Assembly (NCBI GenBank): GCA_026393245.1
Contig: JAPLAO010000139.1
Coordinates: 1-49,531 of the forward strand
Direction: 5' to 3'
Length of the DNA: 49,531 bases
Source of the DNA: Mycobacterium sp.
Lineage (GTDB): Bacteria > Actinomycetota > Actinomycetes > Mycobacteriales > Mycobacteriaceae
Shown here: positions 44,253 to 49,531 of the stretch, piece after piece
How positions within the stretch are numbered: the first letter of the stretch is position 1
How the letters are laid out: the number at the start of each line of letters is the position of its first letter
Made by a program: the position numbers and the translations under genes
Notes under the pieces: model-generated
Database searches by the model: none
What the model was told of the DNA's origin: nothing
The model's input: the letters and a program-made list of their open reading frames with translations, nothing else

Positions 44253-45535
44253 GCGCTCACGGTAGCGCGGCCGGCGTGCGGCGTCATCCACGCCGGGTCG
44301 ATACCGTCATCGAGTCGGCCATCCTCTTTGGCGTCGCGGTAGCGGAAGTACAGCACGCAGAACACCACGACCAGCATCAGCGACCACCCGTAGGTGATCT
44401 TCATGTACTCCAGGTACCGGCCCGTCGTCGGCTGGCGCCACATCAGCCACCGATCCAGCGTCAGGAAGCCGTAGGTGGCCAGCCAGGCCGGCCAGTTGCG
44501 CAGCACCGAGTTGCGCAGCACCACCGTCATCAGGAACGGGAACAGCATCATCGAGTAGTAGCCCTGGGCCAGCGACAGCACCAGCCAGGACGCGATCAGC
44601 AGCACACCCGACGAGGTCAGCATCCAGAACAACGGATCGCGGGTGCGGTAGTAGCGGTTGAGCAGCCAGAGACTGAGCGCCGCCAGTACGACGAAGGCCG
44701 CCCGCAGGGCCGTGATGAGCCACATCGGCAGCCCGTAATACACGCCGTTGCCCAGCACCGAGCTGTTGAAGTAGTCGCGGGTGGAGAGGAGGTACGGCAG
44801 CGTCCGGTGCAGGAAGTTCCCGCGGTCCACGACCAGGGGCCAGGCCGCCACATTGAATGCCACCGGAATCGCCACCGCGGTGAGCAGGGCTCGCCATTGC
44901 CGGTTGAGCAACGGCAGCAGAAGTAGCACCGCGAGAACCGGTTTGACCACCAGTGAGAGTCCGATTGCGATGCCGGCCAACCATTGTCGGTTCACCCGAC
45001 CATCCAGCAGCCACCGCATGAACAGCACCTCGGCCAACAGGATGCAGCCGTTGATGTTGGTGAAGACCAGGGTGTTGGTCACCGACTCGGTGACGAAAAT
45101 CGCCGCCAGCAGAGCCGGCAGCGCCACGGAGGTCAGCGGGAATTTGAACAGGCGGACCAGCAGGCAGGCCGCGGCAATGATGGCCAGCGTGTTGAGCAGG
45201 ATGAACCAGTTACGTGCGGCGAACACGCTGTCGAAGTAACCGAACGGGGCCATCAGCAGTGTGCCGCCCGGTGGGTAGAGATAGTGCGGATCGACTTGGT
45301 CGAACGCCTCGCTATACACCGGCTCGCTGGCCCGGAAGTGCCGCAGCGCCCAGTAGACCGGTGCCCAGTCGTCGGTAATGTAACCGTTGGACGTCAGCAC
45401 CCAACTGCGGTGGATGATCGACATGATCGCGATCGGCCAGAGCGCGGTACGCAGGACGGCCGCGGTAGTCGGCGGGCCGGTGCGCGGGCCGAACGCGGTG
45501 CGCAGAAGCGATGCAACCCGGGCCACGTTCCGCAC
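44249..45535 (-). CDS. aftC: Arabinofuranosyltransferase AftC
   Basis: AftC adds the alpha(1->3) branch to arabinogalactan and lipoarabinomannan from decaprenyl-phosphoarabinose, outside the membrane. The 428-residue GT-C-type protein has about ten to twelve helices and the features NGYITDDWAPVYWALRHF and PHYLYPPGGTLLMAPFGYF near the first extracellular loop, and the end IDPAWMTPHAGRATVSA. Start is given as GTG 45535, but a TACGGT -10 ends 7 nt before an in-frame GTG at 45526, which may be the leaderless start. It overlaps msrB by 4 nt. Confidence 0.93.
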   Translation of the reverse strand: MRNVARVASLLRTAFGPRTGPPTTAAVLRTALWPIAIMSIIHRSWVLTSNGYITDDWAPVYWALRHFRASEPVYSEAFDQVDPHYLYPPGGTLLMAPFGYFDSVFAARNWFILLNTLAIIAAACLLVRLFKFPLTSVALPALLAAIFVTESVTNTLVFTNINGCILLAEVLFMRWLLDGRVNRQWLAGIAIGLSLVVKPVLAVLLLLPLLNRQWRALLTAVAIPVAFNVAAWPLVVDRGNFLHRTLPYLLSTRDYFNSSVLGNGVYYGLPMWLITALRAAFVVLAALSLWLLNRYYRTRDPLFWMLTSSGVLLIASWLVLSLAQGYYSMMLFPFLMTVVLRNSVLRNWPAWLATYGFLTLDRWLMWRQPTTGRYLEYMKITYGWSLMLVVVFCVLYFRYRDAKEDGRLDDGIDPAWMTPHAGRATVSA

Positions 45536-45539
45536 CGTA
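45534..45539 (-). promoter_or_regulatory. Possible leaderless -10 of aftC
   Basis: Minus-strand TACGGT ends 7 nt before an in-frame GTG at 45526. If real it shifts the aftC start three codons downstream of 45535. Confidence 0.4.
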
Positions 45540-45562
45540 CACCGGAGCGCGAGGCCTGCGGC

Positions 45563-47131
45563 TTAGGCGGGGCAGAAGGTGTCGGTCGGTGGGAGCGCGC
45601 CGGAATCGAGGTAGGCCAGAACCGGCGGCAGCGCGCAGGCCGAGTAGATGCTGGCGCCGTGACCGATTCCCTGCCACATCACCCGCCTGTTGGTCGCGCC
45701 GGCATTGATGACGGTGGCCGCGGTCGCCGGCACGCCCTGGGCGCCCACGATGGGGTCGTTCTGCACACCGAGCAGCATGACGTTGATCTTCAGATTCTTG
45801 GGGTCCTGCGGCGCTGAGCCGCTGGGCCAGTTCAGGCACTTCACCATGTTCAGCGCGGCCACGGTGCCGAACTGAGGGTAGGTCTTTCCCCAGGCGACGA
45901 CGAGTTCGCGGATCCGGTCCGGCGTGGGGCGGTTCAGCGAGTCGCTGCAGGTGTTGACGAACTGCCCGTCGGTGCCGCGCAAAGCGTCGGCCTGGTTGAT
46001 CAGGTTGGTGAGTTGGTTGGTGTCCCCGGCCCGGGCGGCGGACAGCGCGTCGGCGAGTTTGACCGTGCTGCCGATGCGGTCCCCGCTGGGGTATCCCAGT
46101 GCGGTGGTGATGGCGGTGGCCATCAGGGACAGCGGCACACGGCCCGGGGCGCGCCCGGCGCGGGCCTCGCCCAACAGTGCGTCGACCGCGCCCTTCGGGT
46201 CGGGACCGAGTGAGCAGTTGACGGCGACACACTGGGCGGCGAAGGCGTCCAGTGCACCCTGCTGTGCCTTGACCTGATCCTCGGCTGCGGATTCGGCGCC
46301 CACCCCGGACGGGATCGGCGAGTCGAGGACTAACCGGGCGACCTTCTCGGGGTGCGAACCGGCGTAGGCCAACGCCACCTGCGCGCCGTTACCGATGCCG
46401 AGCAGTGCCAGCGCGGGCACATCCCAGGTGCTGCGCAACCGTTCCAGATCCTCGGCCGCACGCGCATTGTCATACGCCGACTCGCCGGGTGCGATCGTGT
46501 CGGTGCACCCGGTGGTCGCCGTCATCGTGATCGCGCCGAGGCTGGCCACCGGGTCGTCGCCCGAGGTGTACTGAGTCTGCTCGCGCATCTCCTGGCGGTC
46601 GAATTGGTCACGGCAGTCGATCGGGCTGGACCTGCCGATGCCACGCCGGTCCACCGCGACGATGGGATGGGTCTTGAGGACGTCGGCTCCCGACCGCGAC
46701 AGCCACACCGGAAGTTGCAGCGATGACGGCAGATCCGACCCGGTGGTGAATATCAGTGGGCCGGCTTCCGGCGGGGTCTGCACCGACCGGGCCCGTACTA
46801 CGCCGATGCTCAGGGTTCCGGTCGCACCGCCGACCGGATCGAGGTCGGCGTCGTAGTCGGCGCACTCCATCATCACACCGGGGATTGCGGTGGTGCCGGC
46901 ATCCCCGAATTCCTTGGCGGTGCAGTCTTTCCACGCCAGATCGTTCTTCGGCGGGCTGATCAGCGGCGCGCCGTCGGCCGCTGTCGTGGTGGTGGGCGCG
47001 GCGCCGGGATTGCGCGCCGCATCGCTGGCGAACTGGGGATTGGCCGCCAGCCAGGGTGCGCACCCGGTGAGCAGGCTGGTCGCAACGACGCTCACGCTGA
47101 CCGCGGTTCTGATCCGACCCTGCCGACGCAT
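45563..47131 (-). CDS. Lipoprotein of the alpha/beta-hydrolase (TAP/Hip1-like) fold lacking the nucleophile Ser (Rv2672-like)
   Basis: The 522-residue protein has a lipoprotein signal (LLTGC, lipid Cys24), then a large alpha/beta-hydrolase region of the tripeptidyl-aminopeptidase type: GPLIFTTGSDLPSSL, IVAVDRRGIGRSSPIDCRDQ, LALLGIGNGAQVALAYAGSHP, LVLDSPIPSGVG, and a C-terminal domain with LLGVQNDPIVG and WQGIGHGASIYS. The elbow, normally GxSxG, reads G-I-G-N-G with Gly247 where Ser is expected, while the Asp (QNDP) and His (IGHGAS) are kept. It is therefore a possible pseudoenzyme or a member with altered chemistry. It precedes aftC on the same strand. Confidence 0.88.
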   Translation of the reverse strand: MRRQGRIRTAVSVSVVATSLLTGCAPWLAANPQFASDAARNPGAAPTTTTAADGAPLISPPKNDLAWKDCTAKEFGDAGTTAIPGVMMECADYDADLDPVGGATGTLSIGVVRARSVQTPPEAGPLIFTTGSDLPSSLQLPVWLSRSGADVLKTHPIVAVDRRGIGRSSPIDCRDQFDRQEMREQTQYTSGDDPVASLGAITMTATTGCTDTIAPGESAYDNARAAEDLERLRSTWDVPALALLGIGNGAQVALAYAGSHPEKVARLVLDSPIPSGVGAESAAEDQVKAQQGALDAFAAQCVAVNCSLGPDPKGAVDALLGEARAGRAPGRVPLSLMATAITTALGYPSGDRIGSTVKLADALSAARAGDTNQLTNLINQADALRGTDGQFVNTCSDSLNRPTPDRIRELVVAWGKTYPQFGTVAALNMVKCLNWPSGSAPQDPKNLKINVMLLGVQNDPIVGAQGVPATAATVINAGATNRRVMWQGIGHGASIYSACALPPVLAYLDSGALPPTDTFCPA

Positions 47132-47233
47132 GCCCACCACAGTAGCGACTCGGCACGCTTCGCCGTCTGGGACGATAGCGGGGGATGATGTCGGGGACGA
47201 TGTCGGTGACGTTGAAGAAACAGGGAGTGCGTC

Positions 47234-48178
47234 GTGCAGGTGGTGCTGGCCCACGAGGTTGAGCCGATCGTCGCCGGGCTGCTGGGCGGGATTTCGCCAC
47301 CCGGCGGTCCGACCGGCGAGCAGCTGGTCGTGCTGAAGTCCATCACGCGGGATCTGTGGGGGCGTGCGGACATCGACGTCGGGAACCTGACGCCGCTGTC
47401 ACCGGACGAGTTGGCCAAAGCCCTCGACAGGCCGCAGGCGCGTCAGCGTTTCGCGGAGATCATGATGACGCTCGAACTCTGCCGCCATCCGATGTCCATG
47501 GCGCAGGTGGAACTTGCCGAGAAGTACGTCGCGGCAATGGGAATCAACGACATCGAGATCGAGGCGAGCCGCACCGCCATCACCAAGGGTGCCGAGGCGG
47601 CCGCAACGGATCTGGAACGGTGCTACAGCGAAATACTGCCCGAGATCTCGGAGTTGTCTCTGCGCGACCGCTACCTCCGCCTCGATAAGCCCGACCATGC
47701 GCTGGCCGAGCGGCTCAGAAAACTGCGGGATCTACCCGAGGACACGCTGGGCTACCAGTACCTGGAGTTCTACCGCCGCAACAACATTGAGCTTCCCGGA
47801 GACGATATCCACGTGCCGGCGCACTATGTCAATCACGATATGAACCATGTGATCACCGGGTACGAGCCGACAGCCCCCGGGGAAATCGCCCGGTCGGGTT
47901 TTCTGTTGGCCACCAATGACTCGCACCACAACTGGCTTGAGTTTCTCCTGACCATGTCGATTCACGAGTCAGGCGTGCTCAATCACGGCAATATCCGGGC
48001 GAAGGTGGCGACACTCGATCGCACGGGTGTTCCCGAGTTTCTCGGCGAGGGCCTCAAGAGAGGAGCGCACTGCACCGTGGATCTCAGTCAGGTCGATCAT
48101 CTCTCGATCGCGCATCTGCCACTGGACGAGGTGCGGAAGAACTTCTCGATCGTGCCACTGCAGTCCGCACCTGAATAA
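47234..48178 (+). CDS. COQ4-like family protein
   Basis: The 314-residue protein has a C-terminal half matching the COQ4 family: LGYQYLEFYRRNNIELPG near residue 172 and the metal motif HDMNHVITGYEPTAPGE, i.e. HD-x2-H-x11-E with His201, Asp202, His205 and Glu217. The N-terminal part (about 70-105, FAEIMMTLELCRHPMSMAQVELAEKYVAAMGI) is a helical TerB-like pattern. COQ4 acts on ubiquinone precursors in other organisms, but mycobacteria use menaquinone, so the substrate here is unknown. The start is a GTG at 47234 with CAGGGAG upstream. It is divergent from the lipoprotein gene. Confidence 0.82.
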   Translation: MQVVLAHEVEPIVAGLLGGISPPGGPTGEQLVVLKSITRDLWGRADIDVGNLTPLSPDELAKALDRPQARQRFAEIMMTLELCRHPMSMAQVELAEKYVAAMGINDIEIEASRTAITKGAEAAATDLERCYSEILPEISELSLRDRYLRLDKPDHALAERLRKLRDLPEDTLGYQYLEFYRRNNIELPGDDIHVPAHYVNHDMNHVITGYEPTAPGEIARSGFLLATNDSHHNWLEFLLTMSIHESGVLNHGNIRAKVATLDRTGVPEFLGEGLKRGAHCTVDLSQVDHLSIAHLPLDEVRKNFSIVPLQSAPE

Positions 48179-48205
48179 CGACGGCGTTCTAGTCCGCCAA
48201 TCCCT

Positions 48206-49102
48206 TCAGCGATCCCGGGTGTAGCGCAGGTAGAGGTAGCCCTCGACGTCGGTGAGGACGTGCACGGGACGCATTCGGGTCGGCGCATCGTCGATGCCGC
48301 CGGTGATACGAACTGCGCCGCCGCCCACCAGCATCGGCGCGCAGGTCAGGCACAAGTCGTCGAGCATGCCCTGTGCGATGAAGGCGCCCAGCAGGGTGGG
48401 CCCACCTTCGGTGAGTACCCGCAGCAGCCCGCGGTCGGCAAGCCGCGACATGGCGGTGGCCAGGTCGACGCGGCCCGGGTCGGCGTCGGAGCAGTCGACC
48501 ACCTCGGCGACGGTGCCCAACCGGCGGCGCGCGCCTTCGGCGGCGTCGGCGCACGTCAGAATCAGCGTTGGAACCTCGGTATTGACCAGGACGGGCAGGT
48601 CGTGGGCTAGCGAACCGGTACGGGTCACCACGGCTATCGGCGGCACCTCGCTCTGGCCGCACTGCTGGCGGCGTTGGCGCTGGACGGCCGTCATCTTCGC
48701 GCCCGCGTAGTTCTCGGCCTGTGCGGTGCCGGCTCCCACGACGATCACGTCGGCGAGTTCGCGCAGGATAGAGAAGAGGCGTCGGTCGCCGGGTCCGCCC
48801 AGACCACCTGAGGTGCCGCTCACGGTGGCACCGCCGTCGAGGCTGGCGATGAAGTTGGCCAGCACCACACACCGGCTCGGATCCTGCGGGTAGGCGTAGA
48901 GCTGTTTCAGTCGTGCGTCGTCGACCCCAGCGTCATCGACCCTGATGTTATCGACCCTGGCGCCGACCCTGCCGTCATCGACCCCGGCGGCCCCGACCGG
49001 CCCGAGCAGGCTGAACCAGGTCTCGTCGGAGCCATCGAGTTCCGCTGCCGCCACCACACAATTGCAACACGCATCTCCGCGGCTGGCTACAGTGCCAGCC
49101 AT
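48206..49102 (-). CDS. RibD C-terminal-domain reductase-like protein (Rv2671-like)
   Basis: The protein has the RibD_C/dihydrofolate-reductase-like fold: VVLANFIASLDGGATVSGTSG, LGGPGDRRLFSILRELADVIVVGAGTAQAENY, LLRVLTEGGPTLLGAFIAQGMLDDLCLT and the end EGYLYLRYTRDR. In M. tuberculosis the homologue (258 residues) is reported as a RibD-like enzyme that can replace DHFR function. Here the ORF is 298 residues with an extra N-terminal part of VDDGR-type repeats. The ATG at 49102 overlaps the zapE start on the other strand; an in-frame GTG at 49057 or 49054 is an alternative and would avoid the overlap. The enzyme core is complete. Confidence 0.88.
   Translation of the reverse strand: MAGTVASRGDACCNCVVAAAELDGSDETWFSLLGPVGAAGVDDGRVGARVDNIRVDDAGVDDARLKQLYAYPQDPSRCVVLANFIASLDGGATVSGTSGGLGGPGDRRLFSILRELADVIVVGAGTAQAENYAGAKMTAVQRQRRQQCGQSEVPPIAVVTRTGSLAHDLPVLVNTEVPTLILTCADAAEGARRRLGTVAEVVDCSDADPGRVDLATAMSRLADRGLLRVLTEGGPTLLGAFIAQGMLDDLCLTCAPMLVGGGAVRITGGIDDAPTRMRPVHVLTDVEGYLYLRYTRDR
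48913..48984 (-). repeat. 15-bp minisatellite in the ribD-like gene
   Basis: Five units of 15, 15, 15, 12 and 15 bp end in ATCGACCC-type sequence on the + strand and encode VDDGR-VGAR-VDNIR-VDDAG-VDDAR in the N-terminal extension. Copies are imperfect but share the GGGTCGA(T/C) core on the coding strand. Confidence 0.85.
49088..49093 (+). promoter_or_regulatory. Leaderless -10 of zapE inside an inverted repeat
   Basis: TACAGT fits TANNNT and ends 7 nt before the ATG at 49101. It is exactly the loop between perfect arms GGCTGGC (49081-49087) and GCCAGCC (49094-49100), so a factor binding the palindrome would cover the promoter. Confidence 0.6.
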
Positions 49103-49531
49103 GACCGCGCGTCTGGTGGACCGTCAACCGACGGTGTCCCCGGAGCGTTTGATCGCCCAACTCGTGCCGCCGCCGACCTTCGCCGACGTCGACTTCGACT
49201 CCTACCGGCCCGACCCGGCCGAGCCCACCCAGTCCGCGGCGCTGGAGTCCTGCCGCAGCTTTTGCGACGAGGCCGTGCGCCGCCGCGCCGGCCGACGGAA
49301 ACTCTTCGGCAAACGGGAAACCCTGCCGGGGGTTGGCCTCTACCTCGACGGCGGTTTCGGGGTCGGCAAGACCCACCTGTTGGCGTCGATCTACTGGCGG
49401 CTTCCCGATTCCGATTTCAAGGCGTTCGCCACCTTCGGTGAGCTGACGCAGTTGGCCGGGGTCTTCGGCTTCGTCGAGTGCATCGACCTGCTGGGCGACT
49501 ACACGGTGGTGTGTATCGACGAATTCGAACT
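49101..49531 (+). CDS. zapE: AFG1/ZapE-family ATPase, partial
   Basis: The first 143 residues are present: N-terminal MTARLVDRQPTVSPERLIAQ, the Walker A motif GGFGVGKTHLL near residue 86 and the Walker B VVCIDEFEL at the edge of the window. This matches the ZapE/AFG1-like cell-division ATPases (Rv2670c in M. tuberculosis). The start ATG 49101 has no ribosome-binding site; a TACAGT -10 7 nt before it suggests leaderless mRNA. It overlaps by 2 nt the ATG given for the divergent ribD-like gene. The gene continues past 49531. Confidence 0.93.
   Translation, partial: MTARLVDRQPTVSPERLIAQLVPPPTFADVDFDSYRPDPAEPTQSAALESCRSFCDEAVRRRAGRRKLFGKRETLPGVGLYLDGGFGVGKTHLLASIYWRLPDSDFKAFATFGELTQLAGVFGFVECIDLLGDYTVVCIDEFE

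Noticed and set aside
1..49531. Prophage, insertion sequence, toxin-antitoxin or defence island
   Set aside because: No transposase, integrase, inverted-repeat-bounded element, small toxin-antitoxin pair or nuclease/ATPase defence cassette could be supported in any frame.

Overview
The window is high-GC actinobacterial DNA. Gene content and order identify it as a mycobacterium (Mycobacterium/Mycolicibacterium): miaA-dapF-hflX-fadE20, lexA/chiZ, nrdR, sthA, ideR-sigB, sigA-ppgK-suhB-cei, dut, ceoBC, dxs, hemE-hemY-hemQ, msrB-aftC follow the order known from M. tuberculosis Rv2728c to Rv2670c. No rRNA, tRNA, insertion sequence, prophage or CRISPR array was seen. Comparisons with M. tuberculosis are from memory of that genome, not from a search.

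Layout. 1-4.7 kb: tRNA modification, lysine/peptidoglycan precursor synthesis, ribosome-rescue GTPase and a FadE. 5-9 kb: an LGFP-repeat envelope protein, then the divergent SOS pair lexA/chiZ with two SOS boxes, then nrdR. 9-15 kb: PAC2 protein, transhydrogenase, DUF4192, and the regulators ideR and sigB. 15-20 kb: small conserved actinobacterial proteins, a YihY-type membrane protein and a ClC channel. 20-24 kb: the primary sigma factor gene sigA (with an apparent frameshifting deletion), polyphosphate glucokinase, inositol phosphatase and Cei. 24-30 kb: dut and small conserved proteins, and the TrkA-type K+ regulator pair. 30-38 kb: APC transporter, RNA methyltransferase, NhaA, dxs, an RNase D-like protein and DUF3000. 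38-41.5 kb: the coproporphyrin-dependent heme genes. 41.5-49.5 kb: a GGDEF-EAL cyclic-di-GMP protein, msrB, aftC, a lipoprotein of the alpha/beta-hydrolase fold, a COQ4-like protein, a RibD-like reductase and a partial ZapE ATPase.

Four things stand out. (1) sigA has lost 62 nt in region 4.1, so the conserved sigma-4 helix-turn-helix is out of frame; this is either an assembly error or a remarkable mutation. (2) Two different genes (fadE20 and the DUF4192 gene) are followed by tandem repeats that duplicate the gene's own 3' end, including its TAG stop, each copy able to form a hairpin. (3) chiZ carries eight identical 18-bp repeats and its best-supported start is out of frame with its LysM domain. 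(4) Several genes carry a TANNNT -10 element 6-8 nt before the start codon, the mark of leaderless mycobacterial transcripts; in the dut/DUF3093 pair the two divergent -10 hexamers share bases.

I did not find a convincing new multi-gene defence or biosynthetic system. The window is mostly core mycobacterial genome with unusual local repeats and a few lineage-specific insertions (nhaA, ClC, GGDEF-EAL, COQ4-like).
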